The position numbers and the translations under genes were made by a program. Shown here piece by piece: positions 1 through 10,623 of a stretch of DNA of 64,000 nt; position 1 is the stretch's first letter; each line of letters begins with the position of its first letter. Location of the stretch: positions 1 through 64,000 of the forward strand of contig JAJRWT010000095.1 in assembly GCA_024276675.1 (NCBI GenBank), given 5' to 3'. The DNA is from Myxococcota bacterium (GTDB taxonomy: Bacteria > Myxococcota_A > UBA796 > JAFGLY01). Under the pieces are notes generated by a model, which saw only the letters and a list, made by a program, of their open reading frames with translations, ran no database searches and was not told where the DNA came from.

Positions 1-111
1 CGCATCCTGCGTAACCCGCCGGAATAGCAGCGCTATTTCAAGTGGTTGCGCGGATGTGCCTGGCGAAGGAATGGGCCGCTCCGGCGATGGGAGCCATTTC
101 CGGATGGGAAC
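1..111. repeat. Palindromic repeat family A, copy A1 (cut by window edge)
   Basis: This stretch matches the central and right part of the copies at 1854-2015 and 3270-3431. It has the AATAGC-AGC-GCTATT core and ends in the terminal sequence TTTCCGGATGGGAAC. It lies upstream of the iron-sulfur protein gene. The left arm is outside the window. Confidence 0.75.
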
Positions 112-313
112 TCCCGAAGGAGTGAAGGGAGTCCGCTCAACAGCTCCGCCACCTGTGCCGTCGTCTGGAAGGCCACCTGCTCGGTCAGCCTTTTTTCGTA
201 TGGGAACAGGCAAGGCAGGCCGCCCACTGCTTTCCTTACCTGATACACTCAGACTTCTCCGCCGCGCCATCCAGCGCGGGAGCAGCAAGAACCTATCCAG
301 CAGGAGCAGCGAC

Positions 314-1624
314 ATGGGGCATCTCAACGACATCAAGGCCGAGTACGTGGCGCTCCAGCGCCGGCACGACCAGGGCCCCGCGGCGGCGCCTGCACAGGAG
401 GCGGTGTTCGAGATGCTGCGCACGCTGTACACCGAGGACGAAGCTCGTACCGGGGCCGCCATGCCCTGGGAACCCGTCTCCGCGGCGAGCATGGCCAGGA
501 GGCTGGGCGAGCCGGAACACCTGCTGCGGGATCGGCTGGAGCGCATGGCTGAAAAGGGGCTGGTGTTCGACTACACGGATCCCAGGACCGGCAAGGTCAA
601 GTACGTGCTCTTCCCGCCGGTGGTGGGCTTCGTGGAGTTCACCATGATGCGCGTGCGTGACGACATGGACCAGAAGCGCATGGCCCAGGCCCTGCACGAG
701 TACCTTCATGGAAACAAGGAAGTTGTGGAGGCTATCTTCGCCCCTGGCGAGGCCCAGATCGGTCGCACGGTGATCCACGAGACAGCCCTTTCGGCAGGCG
801 AGTATTCCCAGGTCCTGGACTACGAAAAGGCCAGCGCCATCATCGACGAGGCCGGCGGCGGCGCAGTCTCGCTCTGCTACTGCCGCCACGTGGGCGAACA
901 CCTGGATCAGCCCTGCCAGCATCCCATGGAGATCTGCACCAGCCTGGGACAGGCATCCGACTACGTCGTGCGGCGCGGTTTCGGTCGCCGAGCCGAGGCC
1001 GCCGAACTAAAGGAAATCCTGGCCATGGCGCGAGAGCGGGGCCTGGTGCAAATCGCCGACAACGTCAAGCACAAGCCTGCCTACATCTGCCACTGTTGCG
1101 GCTGCCACTGCGGGCAGCTCCAGGCCATCTCACAGCATGGGCTCAAGTACGCTGTCAGAACCAGCTCCAGGATGGCCAGCATCGATGAATCTCGCTGTGC
1201 GGGCTGCGGTCGCTGCGTCAGGCGATGCCCCATCGGCGCCCTCTCCCTCAACAGGCTCCCCCCCAGGGATGGTCGGCCCGGCCAGGTGGTGAGCCAGGTG
1301 GACGAGAGCGTGTGCCTGGGCTGCGGCGTCTGCCACGGCGCCTGTCGCAAGGGCGCCGTTTCTTTCCCGCCTCGTCCCCAGCGGGTGCTCACCCCCGAGA
1401 CAACCCTGGAGCGGGTGATGATGCGGGCCCTGGAGCGGGGCGCTCTGCACCACATGCTCTTCGGCTCCCGTGCCACCCCTACCATGGCCTTTCTGCATCG
1501 TGTCATCGGGGTCATCGAGCGCCTGCCCCCGGTACACCAGGTTCTGGTGGCCAAGCAGGTGAAAAGCCGCTTTGTGTCGCGCCTGGTCACCGAAGGCAAA
1601 CGCCGCGGTGGTGACATGTTCTGA
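314..1624 (+). CDS. 4Fe-4S ferredoxin-type protein with N-terminal winged-helix-like region
   Basis: This encodes 436 residues. The N-terminal part (about 1-110) reads like a small winged-helix domain. A Cys-rich middle section holds CYCRH, a spaced Cys pair and the cluster ICHCCGCHCG. The C-terminal half carries two ferredoxin motifs, CAGCGRCVRRCP and CLGCGVCHGAC, which should bind two [4Fe-4S] clusters. This layout is known from uncharacterised redox or regulatory ferredoxin-domain proteins of deltaproteobacteria and anaerobes. The open frame extends upstream to 56, but that part runs through the family A repeat and is low-complexity. The ATG at 314 has AGGAG at 302-306 and begins the family-like sequence. 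The substrate or partner is unknown. A role in electron transfer or redox sensing in the cytoplasm is inferred from the cysteine motifs. Confidence 0.85.
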   Translation: MGHLNDIKAEYVALQRRHDQGPAAAPAQEAVFEMLRTLYTEDEARTGAAMPWEPVSAASMARRLGEPEHLLRDRLERMAEKGLVFDYTDPRTGKVKYVLFPPVVGFVEFTMMRVRDDMDQKRMAQALHEYLHGNKEVVEAIFAPGEAQIGRTVIHETALSAGEYSQVLDYEKASAIIDEAGGGAVSLCYCRHVGEHLDQPCQHPMEICTSLGQASDYVVRRGFGRRAEAAELKEILAMARERGLVQIADNVKHKPAYICHCCGCHCGQLQAISQHGLKYAVRTSSRMASIDESRCAGCGRCVRRCPIGALSLNRLPPRDGRPGQVVSQVDESVCLGCGVCHGACRKGAVSFPPRPQRVLTPETTLERVMMRALERGALHHMLFGSRATPTMAFLHRVIGVIERLPPVHQVLVAKQVKSRFVSRLVTEGKRRGGDMF

Positions 1625-2102
1625 AATCTCAAGCCTCCCGGGGCCTTGCGCCAGCGGCGTGGCGCTGGCCCGAACGCCCAGCCTGCATGGTATGCAGGAG
1701 CAGGATCTGCCACCCGGAACAGGGTTCCCTCCAGGGTGTCAGGATAGAGATCGCCGGGCCGCAACGACACTCCTGCCCAAGATGTGAAGCACCACACCTG
1801 GGAGCGAAGGCTTCCAGCCTTCGCAAGGTCGCTTGGAAATACATTCCTACCGAGTTCCCATCCGGAAAGTGCGGACCGAGCAGGAGCGAGTCGCTTTCGA
1901 GCCAGGTGCGTCCGGGCAACCCGCCGGAATAGCAGCGCTATTTCAAGCGGTTGCCCGGCGCGCCTGGCCAAGGAATGGGCCGTTCCTGCGATGGGAGCAG
2001 TTTCCGGATGGGAACTACCGAGGACCAGCGAGGGCGAGACGCCCTCGCTCCCATGGTCGGCCATCAGCCGGCTGTTTCCCGCAGTCTCTTTCCCGACGGC
2101 TC
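1625..2102. other. Intergenic region with repeat remnants, no gene
   Basis: These 478 bases lie between the convergent iron-sulfur and radical SAM genes. They hold a short GGCTTCCAGCC hairpin (1805-1826, family C core), family A copy A2 (1854-2015) and a family B arm (2068-2104). Open frames here are short and follow the repeat sequence, so I see no gene. Confidence 0.7.
1854..2015. repeat. Palindromic repeat family A, copy A2
   Basis: This is a 162-bp element bounded by perfect 15-bp inverted ends GTTCCCATCCGGAAA and TTTCCGGATGGGAAC. It has an internal palindromic core around AATAGCAGCGCTATT and inner arms GGCAACC/GGTTGCC. It is almost identical to A3 and in the same orientation. It has no coding capacity of its own and resembles a MITE or a large REP-type hairpin. 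Confidence 0.9.
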
Positions 2103-2104
2103 CT
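2068..2104. repeat. Partial palindromic repeat family B (one arm)
   Basis: These 37 bases match the reverse complement of the left arm of the family B copy at 50176-50374, ending TTTCCCGACGGCTCC. The fragment abuts and partly overlaps the stop codon of the radical SAM gene, so a family B insertion or deletion may have shaped that gene's 3' end. Confidence 0.7.
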
Positions 2105-3206
2105 AGTGCAGCACCACCCGCGGTGCATAGAAACGCCTGATGAAGCTGGGGTTCTTTTCTTCAAACAGGATTGTCGCCACCCGGTCGGCTTCTTCGATGA
2201 TGCATTGTTCGAACCAGCAGAGGAGCCCGGACACGCCGCCCACCGAGCCGGTCATGGCGTGGTTTACGCATCCGCACCAGTGCATGCAACGACGCAGGAG
2301 GGCGCAGTCGGCGCAGTCCTCAAGGAGCTTGTTTTTCCTGGCGATGAGAGCGTCACGTTTCCTGGTGTCGATTCCCTGGAACACGTCGCCTATTACCACG
2401 TCGTCCTTGTCGTCCATCCCCACCAGCCGGTCGCAAGGGTAAAGCCGCCCCCTGGGCGACACCGCGACTTCCTCGCAGCCAAAGTCGCAACGGTCGCCGC
2501 AGGCGTAGCCCCCTTTCAGGTGGGTCACGATCTTGGAATCCAACAGGTTCAGGGTGAAGGCGGTTCCTCGACGATAGGCCGCCATGTAGCGGTTTCCAAG
2601 ATCCCGTATGGCCTGCTTGAAACGTTCCCGCCGGGGTTCATCCCATTGCCCCTCGTAGTTCACGTTCATGCTCAGGTTGCGTGCCCCCAGATCCAGCAGG
2701 GCCTGGAAGCTGTCGCCCAGCCAATCCACGTTGAGGGGATCCATGACCGCGATGACCTTGTATTCAGGATGTATCTCCCACAGGCGCCGGGCGTTGGTGC
2801 TGACCAGGTCATAGCTGGAGGAGCCATCGGGAAAACTTCGAGTGGCCTCGTGGGCCTGCCGGCAGCCGTCCACGCTCAAGGCCACGTAGACTCCACGTTC
2901 CAGGAGGTAGTCCAACCTGGGCTCGTCCAGCAGCACAGCGTTGGTGACCACCAGGTGATGGATGCGCTTCCCGGTGCTGGCGGAGCGCTCGCCACAGTAG
3001 TCCATGACCTTGCGTACCAGGTCCATCTCCAGTAGCGGCTCGCCGCCAAAGAAGCTTACACGGTGGCTTTCGCCGGGTTGGGCAAGAGCCAGTTCGATTC
3101 CGGCCCTGGCCACGTCCCAGGGCATGGGGCGAGAGAACTTTCTGCCGTTGTAGCAGTACTTGCAGCGCAGGTTGCAGGCGTGGTTCAGGAACAGGGAGAC
3201 GCGCAT
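2103..3206 (-). CDS. Radical SAM/SPASM-domain protein
   Basis: This encodes 367 residues. The N-terminus has the radical SAM [4Fe-4S] motif CNLRCKYC, followed by FFGGEPLLE, which matches the SAM-binding GGE motif. The C-terminal half has many cysteines in a SPASM pattern (CGDRCDFGCEE, SPRGRLYPCDR, then CADCALLRRC and CGC), which suggests auxiliary Fe-S clusters. Enzymes of this group mature peptides or proteins, as in anaerobic sulfatase maturation or RiPP modification. The substrate here is not known and no precursor peptide was recognised nearby. The open frame extends upstream to 3335, but that part is translated repeat A3 and identical to a frame inside A2, so the ATG at 3206 is preferred. 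The gene lies between two direct copies of repeat A. Confidence 0.85.
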   Translation of the reverse strand: MRVSLFLNHACNLRCKYCYNGRKFSRPMPWDVARAGIELALAQPGESHRVSFFGGEPLLEMDLVRKVMDYCGERSASTGKRIHHLVVTNAVLLDEPRLDYLLERGVYVALSVDGCRQAHEATRSFPDGSSSYDLVSTNARRLWEIHPEYKVIAVMDPLNVDWLGDSFQALLDLGARNLSMNVNYEGQWDEPRRERFKQAIRDLGNRYMAAYRRGTAFTLNLLDSKIVTHLKGGYACGDRCDFGCEEVAVSPRGRLYPCDRLVGMDDKDDVVIGDVFQGIDTRKRDALIARKNKLLEDCADCALLRRCMHWCGCVNHAMTGSVGGVSGLLCWFEQCIIEEADRVATILFEEKNPSFIRRFYAPRVVLH

Positions 3207-3269
3207 GTTCTGTCCCGCGTACTTTGTAGCCGTGGCGAGGATGCCGGGGTTGCCGGGGAAAACTACTGA

Positions 3270-3431
3270 GTTCCCATCCGGAAAGTGCGGACCGAGCAGG
3301 AGCGAGTCGCTTTCGAGCCAGGTGCGTCCGGGCAACCCGCCGGAATAGCAGCGCTATATCAAGCGGTTGCCCGGCGCGCCTGGCGAAGGAATGGGCCGCT
3401 CCTACGACGGGAGCAGTTTCCGGATGGGAAC
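3270..3431. repeat. Palindromic repeat family A, copy A3
   Basis: This is a 162-bp element with the same 15-bp inverted ends as A2 and only a few differences inside (for example CTATATC for CTATTTC). It sits just upstream of the radical SAM gene and could form a long hairpin in its leader. A2 and A3 are direct repeats bracketing that gene. Confidence 0.9.
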
Positions 3432-3461
3432 TACTGAGCAGCGATGCCGGCTGCCGACCTG

Positions 3462-4043
3462 CTATCCGATATCGCCGTCGATGTCGTTTTCGTCGGTGTA
3501 GCCTACGATGATCAGCGTGAGTTCTCGGAAGCCGCTGGTGTCGGCTTCGGTGGAGCCGGCCATGGCGTCGGCCAGCGCCTGCTTGATTTCGTCTTCGATG
3601 GTGGGATCCCGCGAGTACTCGTCGAAATCGACTATGGAGTGCCGCAGCAGGGCGGTGTCGATGGCAGTCAAGGCTGCCTCGGGATTCGCCAGGATCCAGT
3701 CGTACAGCGAACGGTCTTCCAACAGCAGTTGGACCTGGTAGTCGATCCAGCCCCAGACGGGCTCCTCGAACTGCAGGTTGCGTTGTCCGGTGGCCGGCAG
3801 CATTGTGTAGAAGATCTCGCCGGTTTCGCCTATGTCGCCGGCTATTCCGCCGGTGTCTTCCCAGGCCGTGTCGGAGGTGTCGATCCAGGCAAGGTCACCG
3901 TCCACGTGTGTCAGCTTGGAACAACCCGTGGCAGTCATGCCAACCAACAGACCCAGGCCCGCTGTGCGGCCGTAGGTACGGACGAAGCGGGTGATGTCGG
4001 GGTAGCTGCTGCCGAAGTAGGACTTTCTCTTTTGTCGCTGCAT
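3462..4043 (-). CDS. Small predicted lipoprotein of unknown function
   Basis: This encodes 193 residues. The basic N-terminus and hydrophobic stretch end in a lipobox-like MTATGC (Cys about residue 41), so the mature protein is probably lipidated and acidic. No known domain was recognised. The ATG at 4043 is preceded by AGGAG, while the longer frame upstream is Arg/Pro-rich and has no RBS. It lies downstream of the TonB receptor gene on the same strand, with a gap of about 210 bases that contains no other gene. It may belong to the same transcript, but nothing shows its function. Confidence 0.6.
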   Translation of the reverse strand: MQRQKRKSYFGSSYPDITRFVRTYGRTAGLGLLVGMTATGCSKLTHVDGDLAWIDTSDTAWEDTGGIAGDIGETGEIFYTMLPATGQRNLQFEEPVWGWIDYQVQLLLEDRSLYDWILANPEAALTAIDTALLRHSIVDFDEYSRDPTIEDEIKQALADAMAGSTEADTSGFRELTLIIVGYTDENDIDGDIG

Positions 4044-4252
4044 GATTGGCTCCTGTTGAGACCATCCACGGGTGGCCACGGGGTATCTGCTGGAGGGCCC
4101 GGTGGCTGGGCCGGTTTGCTTGCTGGACCAGGGAAGCGGCATGGAGCCAGAAGTGCAAAGATCGAGCCAGCACGTTTCAACTTCCATTTTCCCTCGCTTG
4201 CGGTGGGGAAGGTCGGGAAAGCGCGACATGTGGATCAGGTAGCGAGCCGGTG

Positions 4253-7063
4253 TCAATAGGTGTACTTCATGCCCAGGCGGATGGAACGGGGGGACTGCCG
4301 GTACATGGTCATGCCCAACATGGCGTTGTCGTTTTCGTAGTAGGTGATGGCCTGGGACAGATCCGGGACGTTGAAGACGTCCACCGTGAATTCCAGGGTG
4401 TTTTCGTTGTTGAACGTGAACTTGTGGGCCGCTCGCAGGTCGATGTAGTGAACGGCGGGCATGAAGCGGGAGCCGCGACCTTCGGGAAAGGCCATGTAGT
4501 CGGCGTACAGGGCCACCCATCCACGTTTCTGCCAGGCGTGGCCCGAGTCGAACTCGTAGACGGCGCCCAGGGTTGTGCCGAACGGAAGAGTGTAGGAGCC
4601 GGAGACCTTGATGATGTGGAAGCTGTGATAGGGCAGATAGCCGTACCAGCCCGCGTTGTCGCTGCTGGTGCCCAGGCCGTACAGACCGTTCAGGTAACGG
4701 CCCCAGCCGGATTCAAAGTACTCGGAGCGGGTGTCCATGTCGTTCACGTCGTCTGCGTAGACGCCCACGCCGTTGCCATCCCCCCCCCAGGAGCTGCCCG
4801 AAGCCGTCTCGAACTGCCCAGGCGTTGTGCCCATGGATTCCGAGAGCGTGTAGCTTGCCAGGAGCTGCCAGACATCGTCGAACTTACGTTCAGCGGTGAA
4901 TTCCAGGGCGCGGTAGTCGCGGCGTTTTTCTTCCGGGTTGGTGATCACCCAGTAGTAGTCGTCGTAGTTGACGTCTTCGGGCAGGTCGCGGGTGGTGGAG
5001 ATGATGCCCTTCACCCCCAGGGCGAAAAGGGGCAGGATCTCACGCTGGAAGGAGAGCACCAGCTTGTCCATGTGGTAGGGTTTCAAGGTGTTCAGCCCGC
5101 CGCAGGCTTCGATGAGGGCAGCCTGATCCTCTTCTGGTTGGGCCATGATGCTTTCTTCGGTGCAGTAGACCAGGGGGGTGGCCTCGCTGCCCTGGGACCA
5201 GCGCAGTTGGTAGCCATCGGCGCTGTTGACGTAGTAGTCGTAGGAGTAGGCCGAGCGCGTGTCGCCCCACTCCGCGAAGGCGTTCCCGTTCAGGTCGTAG
5301 TAGCGGCCTGCGTTCACCGAAAGCAGGGTCTTGGAGTCGTTGGTGATGTCCCAGGCAGCCCCCAGGCGGGGCGCCGGCATCCACTCACCCAGGATCTTTT
5401 CGCCTTCGTTCTGGAAGAGCACCTCGTGGTCCACGCGGAAGCCCAGGTTCAAGGTGAGTGGGTCCACCGGTTCCCAGTCGTCTTGCAGGAAGAATCCGAA
5501 AACATTGGCCTGGTGGCCCAGTTCACCGACGTCCGTGTATGCGGTGTAGGAATAGCAGTCCTGGTAGCCCGATTCTGCGGTGCAGGGGTAGCCTTCGGAT
5601 TCCCAGCGGGTGTACTTGATCCCTTCGCCGGGTCCCGTGTAGACCAGTTGGCGGGCATCCTGGAGGATCCATGCCTAGACGCCGGTTTTGAAGCGGTGAT
5701 CGCCCAGGAAGTTCTGCACGAGCTGGGTGTACTTCAGGCTGCCACCCATACGTGAGCGGTCGTTGTAGTCGTACTCTGTCCAGTTCTGGTAGTAGCCACC
5801 CGTGTCGGCGTCGTAGATGGCCGGGGTGTCTTCGTCGCCGGAGACGGGTACGACGTTGATGGAGCTGTTGAGGGTGGAGAGCTTCAGCTCGAATTCGCTG
5901 TTGACCCATGGGCGGATTCGGGCCGAGATGATGTTGGTGATGTCGTTGCTGCGGTAGTCCGCCTGGGCCATGGGTTCCACCAGGCCGCTGGTGTCGAAGT
6001 TCTGTATGTCGGTGAGCGAGAGCGAGAACTGGTACTGGAGCGTGAGAGCGGGGCTGGCGAACCAGGTGAGCTTGGCGAAACCGCTGCCGCCGTTGGTGAC
6101 GTTGGGGGCGTTGGGGTCGGCGCCCTCGAAGTCGATGTGGGAGCGGGTGAGGTCGGCGGCGGCGAAGTACCAGAGTTTTTCACGAATGATGGGACCACCG
6201 GCGGTGAGTGAGAGTTCGTGGTTCCAGAAGCTGCGGGCCTCGGTTGGTACTTCCTGCTGCTGTTCGATGTCCAGGATCATGTCTTCCCGACCCGAGAGAT
6301 CGAAGTTGGTGTAGTAGCTGGCGGAGCCGAAGTGTTCGTCGCCGCCGTCCTTGGTGACCACGTTCACCAGCATGCCGGTGGCCTGGCTGAACTCCGCGGG
6401 CAGGCCGTCGGTGTAGACCTGAATCTCTTGTATCGCGTCGAAGTTGACACTGGTGCCGAAGGTCTTGGTGGCCGGATCGCGGGTTGAAATGCCGTCTATC
6501 AGGTAGTTGTTCCCTGTCTGGCCTTCGCCGCGCACCGATGGGTTCCCGCCGCCGGGCCCGCCGCTCTCCGTGTCGATGCGACCGTAGACCCCTGGCACCG
6601 TGTTCACGACGTCCTGGTATGAACGCCCCACGGGGAGGTTCTGGAGCATTTCTGCCGTGAGCTGGGTGGACACCGCCGAGCGACTGGTGTCGATGACGGG
6701 GAGCATTTCCTCCACGACGATCACTTCGCCGGCCGTGCTCTTCACGGAGAGGGTCACGGGAACGAAAGCTGTTTCGTCCAGCCGCACCACCACGGTGTAG
6801 GCCATGGGGGCGAAGTTGTCCTTTCGTACAACCAGGTCGTGGGTGCCCGGAGGGACCGCCACCAGGCGGAAGTTGCCGTCGGCGTCGGTGGTCGTGGTCA
6901 GCTCGCCGGCGATGTTCACACCGCTGAGAATCACCTTGGCACCGGGTACGGCCAGGTCCATTTCGTCGACGATGTGACCCTTGATATCGCCGGTCTCGGC
7001 CGCCTGCACCAGGGGAGCCACCAGCATGGACGCGGGCAGGAGCAGAAGAGCTTGGCAGTTCAT
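4253..7063 (-). pseudogene. TonB-dependent receptor with CarboxypepD_reg domain, interrupted by in-frame TAG
   Basis: A single reading frame of 936 residue positions is interrupted at codon 463 by TAG (5675-5677). The N-terminus is a signal peptide ending near VQAAE. Next comes a carboxypeptidase regulatory-like domain (about 25-105: GDIKGHIVDEM, DADGNFRLV). A plug domain follows (about 120-260), with NYLIDGIS and an IQEIQVYTDG element typical of Oar/TonB receptors. After the TAG the same frame continues as outer-membrane beta-barrel sequence and ends in a C-terminal aromatic strand (GMKYTY). Oar-like receptors import or export large substrates across the outer membrane. The ATG overlaps the stop of the upstream lipoprotein gene (ATGA). 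TAG is an ordinary stop at other genes here, so this is probably a nonsense mutation or sequence error. A single G-to-T change would turn GAG (Glu) into TAG. Confidence 0.85.
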
Positions 7064-7770
7064 TGGCCACCTTCATAGCTGAGGGTCCAGGTTCCGGAGC
7101 AGAGATCGTCGTTGGATGCCGGGCCGGCCATGCCGGTGTCGGGTGATTCTCCTCCCACTGGAATGCTGATGTCGCATTCCGCATCGGGATAGACCTGCTG
7201 GCCCTGGGAATCGAACAGACCGACGTAGTACTCCCCCGGCTCCAGGTCTGGAGCTTCGAAGCTCACCACTGCCGTGCCGCATGTGCTGTTCAGGGCGATG
7301 TCGTCGGAGTCGCCAACTCGAACATGGTAAATCGTGGTGTCGAGGTTGCAGCCGGTGATGGTGACCGTGGTGCCCGCGCTCAGGTCTTCATCCGGCGTGT
7401 AGGTTTCAAGGAAGGGGTCGCTGTGGCAGGTCTTGAAGAAAAAGGCGTCATCGAGTTGGTCGGTCTGCCCATCGGAGCTGATGGAGAGAGCGGCGTAGCC
7501 GGGCTGCCGGGAGCTGCTGGCGGGGACGGTGGCGTAGAACATGAAGCCCACGTCCAGCGGGTTCTCCGTGGCATCCGGGTAGGTGATGTCTTCCAGGGTT
7601 TCGCCGCCGATGGTGGCTTCCACGGTGTCCCCGAATCCGTGCCCACTGACGATGATCTTGCGGCAGCCGTCAACCCAGCCGTGGATGGGTTGAACGGACA
7701 CGAGGTCCAGGGGCAGGTCGCTGCAACCGGCCAGCAGCGATGCAAGGGGGATGAGCCAGGGTCTCCTCAT
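7060..7770 (-). CDS. IPT/TIG-domain lipoprotein
   Basis: This encodes 236 residues. The signal peptide MRRPWLIPLASLLAGC has a lipobox LAGC. Two Ig-like IPT/TIG modules follow (about 25-110 and 125-215), each with a pattern like IIVSGHGFGDTVEATIGG or TTVTITGCNLDTTIYHV. The C-terminus is rich in Asp, Gly and Cys. A GGAGG site precedes the ATG at 7770. The stop overlaps the start of the TonB receptor by four bases, so the two are co-translated. The protein may be the surface or periplasmic partner of the receptor, much as SusD-type lipoproteins partner SusC, although it is not a SusD homologue by sequence. Confidence 0.75.
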   Translation of the reverse strand: MRRPWLIPLASLLAGCSDLPLDLVSVQPIHGWVDGCRKIIVSGHGFGDTVEATIGGETLEDITYPDATENPLDVGFMFYATVPASSSRQPGYAALSISSDGQTDQLDDAFFFKTCHSDPFLETYTPDEDLSAGTTVTITGCNLDTTIYHVRVGDSDDIALNSTCGTAVVSFEAPDLEPGEYYVGLFDSQGQQVYPDAECDISIPVGGESPDTGMAGPASNDDLCSGTWTLSYEGGQ

Positions 7771-8072
7771 GGATACCTCCTCGGTGGAGCGAAGGGAACG
7801 AAGCAGATTGTACGCCAACACCCGGGGGGCGAGTCAAGGGGATGGGGGCGGGAAATTGATCTTGCTCGAACTTGGCAATTCCTTCTGCCACCACATCTTG
7901 AGCAGAACCATGCCATGGAGTCTCGCCCACATGGTTCGTTTTTTTTTCGCCGGAACCGGTTTTGTGCTGAATCGACGGAACCTGTGGTCGGCTCAATCCC
8001 CATCCGGACAGGCGCACACCACGCCAACAGAGGATAGGAGGCTATCCCTGAAGCTGGCGAGTCGGAGTCGAA
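7771..8072. promoter_or_regulatory. Divergent intergenic region between TIG/TonB operon and isocitrate dehydrogenase
   Basis: These 302 bases lie between divergent genes and so must contain promoters for both. A run of eight T residues near 7930 and a region of lower GC stand out. No clear -35/-10 pair or operator was recognised, and there is no convincing ORF. Confidence 0.4.
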
Positions 8073-9287
<1,215 letters not shown>

Positions 9288-9365
9288 AACCTCGAGCCTT
9301 CCCAGGAACCCGGAGAGCATGAGAAGCTTCCCGGAAAACCGAAACACGCAGCAGGAGTTGGAAAA

Positions 9366-10577
9366 GTGACGAAGATCCCGATGAAGAGTACCCTGGTGGA
9401 AATCGACGGTGACGAGATGACACGAGTGATCTGGGCAAAGATCAAGGAACACCTTCTGGAGCCATGGGTGGACCTGGACCTGGAGCGCTACGATCTCAGC
9501 CTCGAAGAGCGTGACCGCACCGGCGATCAGGTGACCCTGGATGCAGCCAGGGCCATCGAGAAGCATGGTGTCGGCGTCAAGTGTGCCACCATCACCCCCG
9601 ACGCCGAGTGTGTGGAGCGCCATGGCCTCGAGAAGGCCTGGCCCAGCCCCAACGGTACCATCCGCGCATACCTGGACGGTACCATCTTCCGCAAGCCCAT
9701 CATGGTGCGGAACGTACCCCCGATGATGCGGCGATGGAAGAAACCCATCACCGTCGCTCGACACGCCTACGGCGACATCTTCAAGAACGTTGAGATGGCC
9801 ATCGACCAACCTGGCCGGGTGGAGATGACCTACACTCCCGCCAGTGGAGCCGCTCCCGTTACCCTGCTGCTCCACGACTTCCATGCTCCGGGGGTCGTGC
9901 AGGGAGTCCACAACCTGAACTCATCCATCCGCTCCTTCGCCCGGGCCTGCATCTCCGTGGCCATCGAGCAAAGAGCCGATCTCTGGTTCGGTGTCAAGGA
10001 CACCATCAGCAAGACCTACCACGGCTGCTTCCGCGAGATCCTCCAGCGGGAGGTGGCGGAGCGCGCCGCCGAGATGCGGAGCGCGGGCGTGAGCTATTTC
10101 TCCATGCTCATCGACGACGCCGTGGCGCGATCCGTGCGCGACGAAGGCGGCTTCATCTGGGCCTGCCAGAACTACGAGGGCGATCTCATGAGCGACATGG
10201 TGGCATCGGGATTCGGCAGCCTGGGAATGATGACCTCCACCCTGGTATCGCCCCGGGGCAAGTACGAGTTCGAGGCAGCCCACGGCACCGTGACCCGCCA
10301 CTACCTGCGGCACCTGCGGGGCGAGAAGACCTCCACCAACCCCACAGCCACCATATTCGCCTGGACCGGCGCTCTTGCCAAGCGGGGCGAGCTGGACGGC
10401 ACGCCGGAGCTGGTCAGCTTCGCCAGGGCCCTGCAGGCCTCGGTGTTGGAGGTCATCGAAGCCGGCGTGGCCACCGGCGATCTGGCCCCCATCTGCGATC
10501 CCCCTGTCCAACGGCCCGCGAGCCTGGACACCTTCCTGGAGGCGGTGGAGATCAGGCTGCGAGAAAAAGTGGCCTGA
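9366..10577 (+). CDS. NADP-dependent isocitrate dehydrogenase, eukaryote-like type II
   Basis: This encodes 403 residues of the type II subfamily that includes eukaryotic IDH1/IDH2 and some bacterial enzymes. Recognisable motifs are IDGDEMTRVIW at the N-terminus, NGTIRAYLDGTIFRKP in the substrate site, KNVEMAIDQP, and HGTVTRHYLRH with STNPTATIFAW. The Arg-His of TVTRHY contact the 2'-phosphate of NADP in characterised homologues, so NADP is the likely cofactor. It should make 2-oxoglutarate and NADPH. A GTG start at 9366 follows AGGAG (9353-9357) at good distance; an in-frame ATG at 9381 is the alternative. Its position right after the NAD-type enzyme suggests co-transcription. Confidence 0.93.
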   Translation: MTKIPMKSTLVEIDGDEMTRVIWAKIKEHLLEPWVDLDLERYDLSLEERDRTGDQVTLDAARAIEKHGVGVKCATITPDAECVERHGLEKAWPSPNGTIRAYLDGTIFRKPIMVRNVPPMMRRWKKPITVARHAYGDIFKNVEMAIDQPGRVEMTYTPASGAAPVTLLLHDFHAPGVVQGVHNLNSSIRSFARACISVAIEQRADLWFGVKDTISKTYHGCFREILQREVAERAAEMRSAGVSYFSMLIDDAVARSVRDEGGFIWACQNYEGDLMSDMVASGFGSLGMMTSTLVSPRGKYEFEAAHGTVTRHYLRHLRGEKTSTNPTATIFAWTGALAKRGELDGTPELVSFARALQASVLEVIEAGVATGDLAPICDPPVQRPASLDTFLEAVEIRLREKVA

Positions 10578-10623
10578 CAGCAACGCCCGTCCCGAGAGGG
10601 GGCCAGCCGCTGGTTTAATCGTG

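Noticed and set aside
1629..1919. Minus-strand ORF beginning MPGRTWLESDSLLLGPHFPDG
   Set aside because: The same peptide start occurs before the radical SAM gene because both lie in family A repeats; it is repeat sequence, not a gene.
5675..5677. Pyrrolysine or suppressor readthrough of the TAG in the TonB receptor
   Set aside because: TAG is used as the normal stop at 2103 and 3462. No downstream structure stands out, and a GAG-to-TAG change is simpler.
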